Below, piece by piece: positions 27,458 to 36,220 of a stretch of 64,000 nt of DNA. Below the pieces are notes generated by a model, which saw only the letters and a program-made list of their open reading frames with translations, made no database searches and was not told the origin of the DNA. Made by a program: the position numbers and the translations under genes. Position 1 is the stretch's first letter. The number at the start of each line of letters is the position of its first letter. The DNA is taken from NCBI GenBank assembly GCA_021815405.1, contig JAKAGV010000011.1, positions 117,541-181,540 on the forward strand. The letters are read 5' to 3'. Source of the DNA: Bacteroidota bacterium (GTDB lineage Bacteria > Bacteroidota > Ignavibacteria > Ignavibacteriales > Ignavibacteriaceae).

Positions 27458-29322
27458 TTCTTTGGCAATGATTTTTTATCGCTTACAAATGGGACAGCAA
27501 ATATAAATTTACTTCCTTTGCCGATTTCACTTTCCACACGAAGCTTACCATCTTGAGCCTGCATAAACTCCTTGGATATTGCCAAACCCAATCCCCAACC
27601 CTGTTTCGCTTTGTTCCCAACCTGCATAAATCTTTGAAACAACTTTTCCTGATCTTCCTTCGAAATTCCCGGACCATTATCAATAATCGAATACTCGACT
27701 TCACCCCCTGCTCTTTTGACATCTATTGTAATTACATCTCCGCTTTTAGAATATCTTATTGCGTTGTTTAAAATGTTGATAAAGACGAATACAAGCTTTT
27801 CAACGTCAGCTCTTATTTCAGGAAGTCCATCATCGATATTTGTTTGGAGGTCAATATGCTTTTCTGATAATTGCATCATTAAAGATGTAGTTCCGATGTC
27901 AACAATAACGTCTGGCTTCACGGATGAAAACTTTAATTTAATATTACCTGTTTCTATCTGTGAAAAATCGAGGAGCTCATTTATTACTCTAGAAAGCCTG
28001 GTGCTTTGCTGTCTTAATGAATTGATTACTTCTCTTTGCTCGCTGTTTAATTGACCGAGTCTTTTATCATCAAGTAATTTCAAGCTCAAATTGATGGAGG
28101 ATAGCGGCGTTTTTAGTTCATGAGAAACAGTTGCAATCAGGTTTGTCTTAGCAGTATCTCTTTCCTGGAAACGGGTAATATTCTTCAGCATGCATATGTA
28201 TCCGAAAAGATTATTTTTCTTATTCGAAGATTTTATATCAACAACAATATTCTCTATTGAAAAATATTCTTCTTTCCCGTCAACGGCTATTTTAATCGGC
28301 TGAATATCTTGCTGTGCGCTGCCATCAGAAGACATCACGTTTGATATCATTGTACGTATTAAATCGTTTCGTGCTGCAACATCCGGTGCATACTTGTTTA
28401 AGACATCCTCTTCTTTCAAGCCGGTCAACTTCAAGGTAGAATTGTTAATGATGATTATTTTTTTATTCTCATCAAGAATTAAAACAGCATCCTGCAGGTT
28501 TTGAACAATTGCATCTATCCTTTTCTTTTCGAACAAGATTTTATCAAGATTAGTTTCCTCATACTCTTTCAGCCTCTGTACCATTACGTTAAATGCTCGT
28601 GCTAGTTCTCCCATTTCGTCATTTGATGATATATTTAATTTCTGCTCATAGTCTCTGTCTGAAATTGCTTTTATCTTATTGGTCAGCTCTGTAATGGGGC
28701 TGACGATTTTACCTGGAAAACTAAATACGAAAAATAAAGTCAGCAGGATGCTTATCGAGGCAACTACCGCCATGTAAATAGTTATATGTTCGGCGGTACT
28801 CTCAGCCTCACTGTTGCGTCTCAAGATTGCATTTATGTTTAGCTTATATATATCAAAGATATTTTCTTTTGATTGATCGTAATAAGTTTTCAACTCACTA
28901 AGGTTCGAAGAGCTCGGAACATAATTTTCTTTCTGTATTCTTATTACACTTGATAAGAAGGCTTTGAAGTTCTGGTTAAGTTCAGCAGCTAGTTCTGCTT
29001 CACCAATTTCGGTTATGTTGTGCTGTTCCAGGCTTAAATTCTTTTCAAAATCGGAAATGAAAATATTTATTCTAACATCTCCGCCCTGGGTAGTGTCTGA
29101 TTTGGAAATATTGTTAGGCTTCTGAATCAGATGCTCGTAGATTCCATCGATATCCTTTTGCATCTGCATTGTATAATCAACCGAACGATAATTATCTTTT
29201 ATACTTCCTCTTGAACTTTGAGCAAGCTGGTTTATGAATACAATACCAAGAATGCTTAAAATCAAGATAACAATAAATAATGAAGCTACGCCGGTAAATA
29301 TTTTTGATTTAATTTTTTTCAT
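27454..29322 (-). CDS. Sensor histidine kinase completing the split KdpD
   Basis: A 622-residue membrane kinase. The first helix is at about 8-30, a helical periplasmic region of about 150 residues follows, and the second helix is at about 182-203. HAMP (SPITELTNKIKAI onward) comes next, then a PAS domain (about 270-390), then HisKA with the phospho-acceptor in VSHELKTPLSS. The ATPase domain shows NILNNAIRYS, DNGPGIS and GWGLGLAIS. It starts 14 nt inside the end of the kdpD N-terminal gene. It therefore likely supplies the kinase part of a K+-sensing complex whose cytosolic sensor is a separate protein. Its four-helix-type periplasmic region is unlike the four-helix membrane anchor of classical KdpD. 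Confidence 0.92.
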   Translation of the reverse strand: MKKIKSKIFTGVASLFIVILILSILGIVFINQLAQSSRGSIKDNYRSVDYTMQMQKDIDGIYEHLIQKPNNISKSDTTQGGDVRINIFISDFEKNLSLEQHNITEIGEAELAAELNQNFKAFLSSVIRIQKENYVPSSSNLSELKTYYDQSKENIFDIYKLNINAILRRNSEAESTAEHITIYMAVVASISILLTLFFVFSFPGKIVSPITELTNKIKAISDRDYEQKLNISSNDEMGELARAFNVMVQRLKEYEETNLDKILFEKKRIDAIVQNLQDAVLILDENKKIIIINNSTLKLTGLKEEDVLNKYAPDVAARNDLIRTMISNVMSSDGSAQQDIQPIKIAVDGKEEYFSIENIVVDIKSSNKKNNLFGYICMLKNITRFQERDTAKTNLIATVSHELKTPLSSINLSLKLLDDKRLGQLNSEQREVINSLRQQSTRLSRVINELLDFSQIETGNIKLKFSSVKPDVIVDIGTTSLMMQLSEKHIDLQTNIDDGLPEIRADVEKLVFVFINILNNAIRYSKSGDVITIDVKRAGGEVEYSIIDNGPGISKEDQEKLFQRFMQVGNKAKQGWGLGLAISKEFMQAQDGKLRVESEIGKGSKFIFAVPFVSDKKSLPKN

Positions 29323-30457
29323 GATTTGAAATTACCAATATGTCAATTCCCGATTTCTCTATTTGCTTTGTTAAATCTTTAAGTAAATTCCCATATCTCA
29401 TTTGTTGAATAAAAGTAGTTGAAGGCTCGCCGATTATAATTAATCCGCCTTCTTTAGAAACGGCAAAATCCATAATTGCCTTTGCTTTGTCTTTATTATT
29501 CAACTCTATAACCTCAGCGCCAAGCTCGGTTGCTAATTTAAAATTATTTATCAATAATCTTTGGTCCTTTGGATTTATGTTTGCTAAAGATTCTTTCGGT
29601 GTTTGTACGTAAACTACAAACCATTTTGAATTAAAAAAAGAGGCAAACCTGGATGATCGGCGGATTAATTTTGCTGCGGACTTACCATTTGAACTTATGC
29701 ATGTAATCAATGAACCAATCTTTCCTCTTTGTGGAGATGGAATTTCTCTTACAATCTTTCTTTCTAGCTGGTGGGAGACTTCCTTTAACGCAAGATCCCG
29801 TAGCTGCAGGAGCTTATCCTTCTGGAAGAAATTCTGAAGCGCTGTAGTGACTTTCGCCTTATCGTAAATTTTTCCTTCGTTCAATCTGTCAATCAGTTCT
29901 TCAATTGTCAAATCAACATTTACAACTTCATCTGCTATCTGAATTATTTTATCCGGTACCCGTTCTTTAATCTCTACTCCGGTTATTTTTTCAACTTCGG
30001 ATTTTATACTTTCGATATGCTGAATATTAACTGTGGTAATTACGTTTATATTGTTATCAAGAATCTCAACAACATCCTGCCATCTTTTTTCATTTCTAGA
30101 GCCGGGAACATTTGTATGTGCTAATTCATCAACAAGAACCACCTGCGGCTTCTGGAGAAGGATCGCGTCGATGTCCATCTCATCGAGCTCCTTGCCTTTA
30201 TAAAAGATTTTTTTTCTTTTTATTGCGGGCAAACCTTCGAGAAGCTTAGTGGTCTCTTTTCTTCCGTGTGTCTCAACAAAGCCGATGAAAACATTAATAT
30301 TATCCTTAACCAGCTCATGACCTTCAAGCAGCATGCGGTAAGTTTTACCAACACCGGCAGCAAGCCCTAAATAAATCTTAAGCTTTCCGTGGTTGGAAGC
30401 TTTAATCATCTCCAGAAATCTTCCTGCTGACGACGATATGGAAATTTCAGAATCCAT
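29309..30457 (-). CDS. kdpD: KdpD N-terminal sensor protein (KdpD domain plus UspA), no kinase domain
   Basis: A 382-residue soluble protein corresponding only to the N-terminal cytosolic half of classical KdpD. Walker A LGLAAGVGKTYRM is at about 31. FVETHGRKET and the Walker B-like LVDELAHTNVPGSRN (about 112) follow, then VVNVDLTIEELIDRL. A UspA-type domain occupies about 248-380, ending GIDILVIS. In classical KdpD this region senses K+ and cyclic di-AMP or ATP. Here the transmitter is on the overlapping downstream gene. It follows kdpC by 41 nt in the same operon. The split arrangement is a genuine gene structure: the start and stop contexts are clean and the overlap is short. Confidence 0.93.
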   Translation of the reverse strand: MDSEISISSSAGRFLEMIKASNHGKLKIYLGLAAGVGKTYRMLLEGHELVKDNINVFIGFVETHGRKETTKLLEGLPAIKRKKIFYKGKELDEMDIDAILLQKPQVVLVDELAHTNVPGSRNEKRWQDVVEILDNNINVITTVNIQHIESIKSEVEKITGVEIKERVPDKIIQIADEVVNVDLTIEELIDRLNEGKIYDKAKVTTALQNFFQKDKLLQLRDLALKEVSHQLERKIVREIPSPQRGKIGSLITCISSNGKSAAKLIRRSSRFASFFNSKWFVVYVQTPKESLANINPKDQRLLINNFKLATELGAEVIELNNKDKAKAIMDFAVSKEGGLIIIGEPSTTFIQQMRYGNLLKDLTKQIEKSGIDILVISNHEKN

Positions 30458-30498
30458 TATCCAGCCGGTTAATAATTAAAAGTTTTTGTGTTCAAATA

Positions 30499-31068
30499 TT
30501 AATCCTTTTTTGTCAGTTTATCCAAAGCTAAATTCAATTTTAAAACATTTACCCGCTTAGGTCCGAACAAACCAAGCAATGGTTTCCCTATGTGTTTTTC
30601 AACTAGCTTTTTCAATTTGTTCTGACTTATTCCACGCGCCTTTGCAACTCTTGGTATTTGAACAAGCGCACCTTGAACTGAGATATCAGGATCAATGCCG
30701 CTGCCCGATGCTGTAACTAAATCTGAAGGTATCTGGCTTCTCTTTATGTCCGGGTTCCTTTTCAAAAAATCTGTTATCCTTTGTTTTACACTATCTAAGT
30801 AAGCGGGATTAGTAGGACCAAAATTAGATCCTCCTGTTGCAGCCGCATTATAATTGACAGCTGACGGTCTTCCCCAAAAATATTTATCCTGGGTAAACTG
30901 CTGTCCGATGTTAGCAAAGCCAACCAGCTTTCCATTTTTATAAATAGGGAGTCCGTTTGCCTGTTCGGGGAACAACTTTCCAATTCCCCAAATTAAAAGC
31001 GGGAACAACAGACCAAACATTATTAAAGTTGTAAAGTGAAGACCTAATACATTTCTAAGTGATTTCAT
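30499..31068 (-). CDS. kdpC: K+-transporting ATPase subunit C
   Basis: A 189-residue subunit of the high-affinity K+ pump. One N-terminal membrane helix (about 12-30) is followed by a periplasmic domain with the family blocks YFWGRPSAVNYNAAATGGSNFGP, DLVTASGSGIDPDIS and ARGISQNKLKKLVE. It stabilises the KdpA-KdpB complex and raises its ATP affinity. It starts 10 nt after kdpB, so is translationally linked. Length and motifs are normal. Confidence 0.96.
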   Translation of the reverse strand: MKSLRNVLGLHFTTLIMFGLLFPLLIWGIGKLFPEQANGLPIYKNGKLVGFANIGQQFTQDKYFWGRPSAVNYNAAATGGSNFGPTNPAYLDSVKQRITDFLKRNPDIKRSQIPSDLVTASGSGIDPDISVQGALVQIPRVAKARGISQNKLKKLVEKHIGKPLLGLFGPKRVNVLKLNLALDKLTKKD

Positions 31069-31078
31069 AATTAAATTC

Positions 31079-33121
31079 CTAATGAAAAAATAATGACACT
31101 ACCATATCTATCAATTTAATTCCAATAAACGGAACAATAATACCTCCGAAGCCGTATATTAAAATGTTGCGTCTCAGCAATGCACTTGCACCAATCGGCT
31201 TGTACTTTACGCCTCTTAATGCCAGCGGAATTAAAGCAAGAATTATAAACGCATTAAAAATTACCGCTGATAAAATTGCTGATTGCGGCGAACCAAGCTT
31301 CATTATGTTTAATACATTCAATGCCGGGATTGAAACAGAAAATACTGCCGGAATAATTGCAAAATATTTAGCAACATCATTAGCAATAGAAAATGTTGTA
31401 ACGTTACCTCGTGTAATCAGTAATTGCTTTCCAATCTCAATTACTTCAAGAAGCTTTGTTGGGTCGCTGTCTAAATCAACCATGTTTGCTGCTTCCTTTG
31501 CTGCTTGTGTCCCGGAGTTCATCGCAACAGCAACATCAGCCTGAGCAAGTGCAGGTGCGTCATTCGTTCCATCACCCATCATTGCAATCAGCTTACCTTC
31601 TCTCTGTTCTTTCAAAATGTAATTCATTTTATCTTCGGGTTTTGCTTCAGCAATGAAATCATCGACACCGGCTTTAGCAGCAATGTATTTTGCTGTTAAC
31701 GGATTATCTCCGGTAACCATAACGGTTTTGACTCCCATTTTCCGGAGCCTCTCAAATCTTTCTTGAATACCAGGCTTAATAATATCTTCAAGTTGAACAA
31801 CTCCGAATAATTTTTTATTTACAGTTACTGCAAGCGGTGTACCTCCGTTTTCTGCAATTTCTTTTACAATTGTTTCTGCTTGGTTTATTGTTCCGTCGAC
31901 ATTAACAGCGTAATTTTTAATAGCATCCCAAGCACCTTTGCGCACTTGCGTTCCATCCGGCATGTCTACTCCGCTCATCCTTGTTTCTGCACTAAACTTT
32001 ATAAATTTTGTATCGTAAGTCTCTACGTCTTTTAAAATGACATTATTATTCTCTACAAGTTCAATTATTGATTTACCTTCCGGAGTTGAATCCGCCATTG
32101 AGCTTAGGTAACAGAACTTCATCAGTTCTATTTTATCAATTCCAGTCAAAGGAAAAATATTTGTTGCTTTTCTATTGCCTATTGTTATCGTTCCGGTTTT
32201 ATCAAGAAGAACAGTATCAATGTCTCCGGCATTCTCAACTGCTTTACCGGATTTGGCAATAACATCCGCGCCTAGCGCTCTATCCATTCCTGCAATGCCA
32301 ATTGCAGAAAGAAGTCCGCCTATAGTAGTTGGTATCAAACAGACAAATAATGAAACTAAAGCTGAAACGGTTATTATAGTATTAAGATAAAATGCAAATG
32401 GGAAAAGTGTTACGGTTACAAAAAGAAAAATTAAGGTGAAACTTGCAAGCAGAACCGTCAATGCAATTTCATTCGGCGTCTTCTGTCTTTTTGCACCTTC
32501 AACAAGTTCAATCATTTTATCTAGAAAAGATTCTCCGGCATTTGTTGTTACCTGAACTTTTATTCTGTCGGAAAGAACTCTTGTCCCGCCGACAACGCCT
32601 GAATGATCAGTATCGGCTTCTCTTATTACAGGCGCAGATTCGCCTGTAATTGCAGACTCGTCAATCGCAGCTAAACCCTCTACTATTTCTCCGTCTGCCG
32701 GAAGCGTATCTCCGGCTTCTGCCAAATAAATATCTCCTTTTTTCAAATCGGATGAACTGATAAATTTAATAGAGCCGTCGCTTTCAACCAACTTTGTCTG
32801 TGTATCTTCTCTTGCTTTTCTTAACGAAGCTGCCTGTGCTCTGCCTCTTTCTTCTGCAACTGCTTCCGCAAAGTTTGCAAACAGCAAAGTAAGAAAAAGA
32901 AGGAATGTTAAAAGAAAATTATAAACGAAATTACCCTGTCCTGAATTTGGATTAACGGCTGTTATTATAGAAACAACAAGCATTATTGCCGTACCAATTT
33001 CAACGGTGAACATTACCGGGTTTTTCAACAAGTAAACCGGACTAAGCTTTTCAAATGATGACCAGACAGCCTGCTTTACGATAGCCGGCTCAAATAATTT
33101 TAATGATTTTTTGTGTTTCAT
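31079..33121 (-). CDS. kdpB: K+-transporting P-type ATPase subunit B
   Basis: A 680-residue catalytic subunit that hydrolyses ATP to power K+ import through KdpA in the inner membrane. The P-type motifs are all present: TGES (about 158), the phosphorylated Asp in DKTGTIT (about 306), the nucleotide-binding region with KGAWDAI, and the hinge MMGDGTNDAPAL (about 515). Seven membrane helices are expected. It sits 21 nt after kdpA and 10 nt before kdpC. Nothing in the key residues is changed. Confidence 0.98.
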   Translation of the reverse strand: MKHKKSLKLFEPAIVKQAVWSSFEKLSPVYLLKNPVMFTVEIGTAIMLVVSIITAVNPNSGQGNFVYNFLLTFLLFLTLLFANFAEAVAEERGRAQAASLRKAREDTQTKLVESDGSIKFISSSDLKKGDIYLAEAGDTLPADGEIVEGLAAIDESAITGESAPVIREADTDHSGVVGGTRVLSDRIKVQVTTNAGESFLDKMIELVEGAKRQKTPNEIALTVLLASFTLIFLFVTVTLFPFAFYLNTIITVSALVSLFVCLIPTTIGGLLSAIGIAGMDRALGADVIAKSGKAVENAGDIDTVLLDKTGTITIGNRKATNIFPLTGIDKIELMKFCYLSSMADSTPEGKSIIELVENNNVILKDVETYDTKFIKFSAETRMSGVDMPDGTQVRKGAWDAIKNYAVNVDGTINQAETIVKEIAENGGTPLAVTVNKKLFGVVQLEDIIKPGIQERFERLRKMGVKTVMVTGDNPLTAKYIAAKAGVDDFIAEAKPEDKMNYILKEQREGKLIAMMGDGTNDAPALAQADVAVAMNSGTQAAKEAANMVDLDSDPTKLLEVIEIGKQLLITRGNVTTFSIANDVAKYFAIIPAVFSVSIPALNVLNIMKLGSPQSAILSAVIFNAFIILALIPLALRGVKYKPIGASALLRRNILIYGFGGIIVPFIGIKLIDMVVSLFFH

Positions 33122-33142
33122 TTTCTAATTCTTATTAATGTT

Positions 33143-34837
33143 TTACAAAGCAAGATGCTCAGCGATTGGACCTAAAGCCAGCGCCGGGAAAAAGTTCAAC
33201 GCAGAAACTATGATGATTATTCCAAGTACCATAAATGCGAATGTGTAGCTTTCAGCTTTTAATGTTCCGACTGATTCCGGTATATATTTTTTCTCAGCCA
33301 TCATTCCTGCTATTGCAACCGGACCAATGATAGGAATGAATCGTGCTAAAAAGATGACTATCCCGTCCACTATATTCCAGAAATAAGTATTGATTCCTAA
33401 ACCTGCAAAGTTTGATCCGTTATTTGCATTACACGATGCGAATTGATACAGCATTTCTGAAAAGCCGTGGAATGAAGGATTGTTTAACCATGGCATGTTT
33501 GGATTTTTAGTAACAGTATAAGATGCAATTGCAGTCGGGACTAAAACTAAGAAAGGAGTTACAAGCAATACTAACGCTGCAATTTTAACTTCACGTGCTT
33601 CTATTTTTTTACCGAGAAATTCCGGTGTTCTTCCAACCATTAAACCGGAAATGAAAATTGCAATAATTATGTAGATGAAGAAATTAATAAATCCTACACC
33701 AACACCGCCGTAAAGGGCATTGATCATCATGTCAAGCATGTAGACTCCACCTGAAAGCGGCATCTGGCTATCGTGCATAGAATTAACTGAGCCATTTGAT
33801 GTTGAGGTTGTAGAGACTCCCCAGTACGCAGATGCAGCGGCGCCAAATCTTACTTCCTTTCCTTCCATGTTTCCAAGTGATTGATTTATCCCCATTTTAG
33901 AAATTAATGGATTACCTGCAGTTTCATAATGTATGTTTATTGCGACGAATGTAATAAAGAGTATCGTCATTATTCCGAAGAATATCCAAGCAAGTTTTTT
34001 TCTGTTAAGGTAATATCCGAATGTAAAAACTAAGCCCATCGGTATAAAAAGAATTGAGAAATTTTCAACCATGTTTGTAAGATAATTTGGGTTCTCAAAT
34101 GGATGTGCCGAGTTTGTACCGAAGAATCCGCCGCCGTTTGTACCAAGCTGCTTAATTGAAATCATTGAAGCAACCGGTCCTGTGGCAACATTTACAGTAT
34201 CGCCCTGTAATGTTATTGTCTGCTGTGGAGCTTTGAATGTTTGGGGCATTCCATTTAATAAGAGAATAACCGAAACTACAAATGACAACGGAAGTAATAT
34301 CCTTGTACAGCTTTTCAAAAATAAATTATAAAAATTTCCAAGATTTGATGCCTGACGCTGAGTCAGTCCTTTAAATATTAAGGCAAGGGCAGCTATTCCG
34401 GTTCCCGCACTAACAAATTGAAGGAAGGTAAAAACCAGCATCTGTGAAAAATAAGTAGCTGCAGTTTCACCTGAGTATGCCTGCATATTTGTATTGGTTA
34501 CAAAGCTTACCGCCGTGTTAAACGCAAGCGACGGTTCCATGTTTGCAATCTTAGCAGGATTTAATAAAGGTATTGCGCCTTGAATTAAAAGCACCACGAA
34601 CGACCAAATAAAAAATAATAGGTTCAATAAAAGCATTGCCTTCATGCTTTTTTTCCAGTCCATTTCTTCATTCGGATCTATGCCTGAAATTTTGAATATG
34701 AAATTTTCAAGCGGCGCAAAAAAGTCCGTCCAGACTTTCTCTCCCTTGAAGACTTTGCTCATATACTTTCCAAGCGGTACAGCAAGTATTACCGTTACTA
34801 GAAAGCCGAATATTATACCAAACAAATCAGTGTTCAT
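33143..34837 (-). CDS. kdpA: K+-transporting ATPase subunit A
   Basis: A 564-residue channel-like subunit of the Kdp complex with about ten membrane helices and the repeated pore loops of the superfamily of K+ transporters. The selectivity-filter regions are seen as NTNMQAYSGE, GTNGGGFFGTNSAHPFENP and ANNGSNFAGL. It takes up K+ with very high affinity when external K+ is scarce. It starts 4 nt after the kdpF stop, with its GGAG ribosome site inside the kdpF end. Full length. Confidence 0.97.
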   Translation of the reverse strand: MNTDLFGIIFGFLVTVILAVPLGKYMSKVFKGEKVWTDFFAPLENFIFKISGIDPNEEMDWKKSMKAMLLLNLLFFIWSFVVLLIQGAIPLLNPAKIANMEPSLAFNTAVSFVTNTNMQAYSGETAATYFSQMLVFTFLQFVSAGTGIAALALIFKGLTQRQASNLGNFYNLFLKSCTRILLPLSFVVSVILLLNGMPQTFKAPQQTITLQGDTVNVATGPVASMISIKQLGTNGGGFFGTNSAHPFENPNYLTNMVENFSILFIPMGLVFTFGYYLNRKKLAWIFFGIMTILFITFVAINIHYETAGNPLISKMGINQSLGNMEGKEVRFGAAASAYWGVSTTSTSNGSVNSMHDSQMPLSGGVYMLDMMINALYGGVGVGFINFFIYIIIAIFISGLMVGRTPEFLGKKIEAREVKIAALVLLVTPFLVLVPTAIASYTVTKNPNMPWLNNPSFHGFSEMLYQFASCNANNGSNFAGLGINTYFWNIVDGIVIFLARFIPIIGPVAIAGMMAEKKYIPESVGTLKAESYTFAFMVLGIIIIVSALNFFPALALGPIAEHLAL

Positions 34838-34841
34838 TGCT

Positions 34842-34919
34842 CTAAAATTTCTCCGGTTTGATTAAGACATAAAAAAGATATATGCCGATAAGAATACTTA
34901 TAATCAGCAGAATAACCAT
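34842..34919 (-). CDS. kdpF: KdpF small subunit, 25 residues
   Basis: A 25-residue single-helix peptide, MVILLIISILIGIYLFYVLI followed by KPEKF, between the 27-residue ORF upstream and kdpA. The size, position directly before kdpA and the terminal KPE(K/R)F pattern are those of KdpF, which stabilises the Kdp complex in the membrane. The ribosome site AGGAGGAA lies 4 nt before the ATG and is the strongest in the operon. It is too short for ordinary ORF finding. Confidence 0.9.
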   Translation of the reverse strand: MVILLIISILIGIYLFYVLIKPEKF

Positions 34920-34930
34920 TACTTCCTCCT

Positions 34931-35014
34931 TCAAAGGCTATCAAAAAAATCAATTGATTTATACGTTATCCAGAAAAGCAGCGCGCTTAGCAATATCATT
35001 AAGAAAGTTATCAT
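34931..35014 (-). CDS. 27-residue single-helix peptide leading the kdp operon
   Basis: MITFLMILLSALLFWITYKS then IDFFDSL: one hydrophobic helix (about 2-18) with a short charged tail, in the position of the first gene of the operon. GGAG lies 9 nt before the ATG, and its TGA is 11 nt before the kdpF ATG, with the kdpF ribosome site in between. It could be a second small Kdp-associated membrane peptide or a leader whose translation sets kdpF and kdpA expression. I do not recognise a named family. The start, stop and spacing are good, so I consider it real. Confidence 0.6.
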   Translation of the reverse strand: MITFLMILLSALLFWITYKSIDFFDSL

Positions 35015-35065
35015 CCTTGTTTTCTCCAAAATAATTTAACGGCGCATTAATGATTTCTTCTTTTA

Positions 35066-35081
35066 ATCTATTCCAGTGCCA
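35066..35081 (-). promoter_or_regulatory. Sigma-54-like element upstream of the kdp operon
   Basis: On the minus strand TGGCAC-TGGAA-TAGAT begins with a perfect -24 half (TGGCAC). Ten nt after GG comes GA instead of GC, so the -12 half is weak. A start about 12 nt further would give a 5' leader of about 40 nt before the 27-residue ORF. The nearest regulator gene (36221-37558) is an NtrC-type activator of sigma-54, which makes this weak match worth noting. Confidence 0.4.
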
Positions 35082-35150
35082 GAATTGGAGTACTATAAAA
35101 CAAAAGGATTTAGAGTCGCATTATTCTAAAAGCTTATCTTTCTCCCTTTC

Positions 35151-35242
35151 AAAATGGTATGATCATTTTCAAATCGGTAGGGTTGTAACAAAATAGAATT
35201 CCATACAGAGACTAAAAACTTCACAAATAATAAATTTTTAGT
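35151..35242. promoter_or_regulatory. Inverted repeats upstream of kdp, possible enhancer sites
   Basis: AAAATG-N7-CATTTT (35151-35169) and ACTAAAAA-N16-TTTTTAGT (35211-35242) lie about 70-160 bp upstream of the sigma-54-like element. This is the usual distance for enhancer sites of NtrC-type regulators. They are AT-rich and could be chance. The region otherwise holds no gene. Confidence 0.3.
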
Positions 35243-35313
35243 ATTCCCATCTGTATTATTATTGGCATTTCGATTGTTCTTATTCACATTGATATAAATG
35301 CAAATTTCAAGAG

Positions 35314-35883
35314 ATGAGCTGGTACGAAAAAATATTAAAAGGCAAGCCGGGAGATGATGCTGCATCTTTCACGCTTGAAGAGAATGCTAATCTGAAATGG
35401 ATTGCAAATCATACTATAAATAATAGCTATCAGTTACTTGAAGAACGCCGGACAATCGGTTCATTAGCCTTTCCTAAGTATTCAAAACGGATTGCTGCCG
35501 GCAAGGTTCATAATTTTGAATTCGTAATTAAGAACCATTGGCTTTTCAGAAATAAAATAATAATTGAGCGAGCCGGAAGCCTAAGAATTTTTACTATGCT
35601 AATTACCGACTTCCATAAGAGCGGCATTATTGAGCTTGGAAATGACGGAAAGGTATTCTGGAAATGTTATAAAACTTTAGAGCATGAATGGGCGTTTTCA
35701 GATTCAAGCAACAGAAGACTGATAGACTTTAAACCGGTTACTTCAATTTATAAATCAGCATACTTTGTAAAGATTAAATGCAAAGAATTAGATGAGTGTT
35801 CTGTTGCAATTTTGCTTCTGCTCGGAATTTACAACCTGCTTAAAGTAAGCGAAGAAACCGGAATTGCATCAACTTTTATTTGA
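35314..35883 (+). CDS. Conserved-looking protein of unknown function, LURP-one/tubby-like fold possible
   Basis: A 189-residue cytosolic protein that I do not recognise with confidence. It is rich in predicted beta strands: AAGKVHNFEFVIKNHWLFRN, IIIERAGSLRIFTMLITDF, GIIELGNDGKVFWKCYK, then YFVKIKCKELDECSVAILLLLGIYNLL, a final hydrophobic helix. Strand after strand followed by one buried C-terminal helix is the general shape of LURP-one/scramblase-like barrels, but this is only a guess from pattern. It lies between kdp and its putative regulator on the opposite strand. Confidence 0.6.
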   Translation: MSWYEKILKGKPGDDAASFTLEENANLKWIANHTINNSYQLLEERRTIGSLAFPKYSKRIAAGKVHNFEFVIKNHWLFRNKIIIERAGSLRIFTMLITDFHKSGIIELGNDGKVFWKCYKTLEHEWAFSDSSNRRLIDFKPVTSIYKSAYFVKIKCKELDECSVAILLLLGIYNLLKVSEETGIASTFI

Positions 35884-35971
35884 TAGAATTCGCAGCACAG
35901 GCTTCATTCTGTGATTAAACTTTTTATAAAAAATATTCTCTAAAATATATAACTGGAATTGAGGATAAGAA

Positions 35972-36208
35972 ATGAGACGATACACGGCATACATGAGCGG
36001 CGAAAGATTTATGGCAGACAGCCGCACTAGGATTGTCCATGACCTTGAAAAAGAAAAAGGCAAATGTCTGATAGACGAAATCGTCCGTACAGGAAAAGAA
36101 CTGCCTTTCAAAAACTTAAACGATGCAGTTGCCGAAGGATATTCAAAATGCAGTTATTGCTTTAATAAACAAGAAAATAATTTTAAAAAGATTCTTAATG
36201 TTTTTTAA
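35972..36208 (+). CDS. Small protein with C-terminal CxxC, unknown function
   Basis: A 78-residue protein with the blocks TRIVHDLEKEKGKCLIDEI, ELPFKNLNDAVAEGYSKCSYC and a Lys/Asn-rich tail. The spacing of His, Cys, F-x-x-L-x-x-A-x-x-x-GY and CxxC recalls the small Ada-type metal-binding modules that end in GY..C..C, so zinc binding is possible. GAGGATAAG is near the start. It follows the previous gene by 88 nt on the same strand and converges with the NtrC-type gene, leaving 12 nt between stops. Confidence 0.6.
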   Translation: MRRYTAYMSGERFMADSRTRIVHDLEKEKGKCLIDEIVRTGKELPFKNLNDAVAEGYSKCSYCFNKQENNFKKILNVF

Positions 36209-36220
36209 TAATATTAAATG

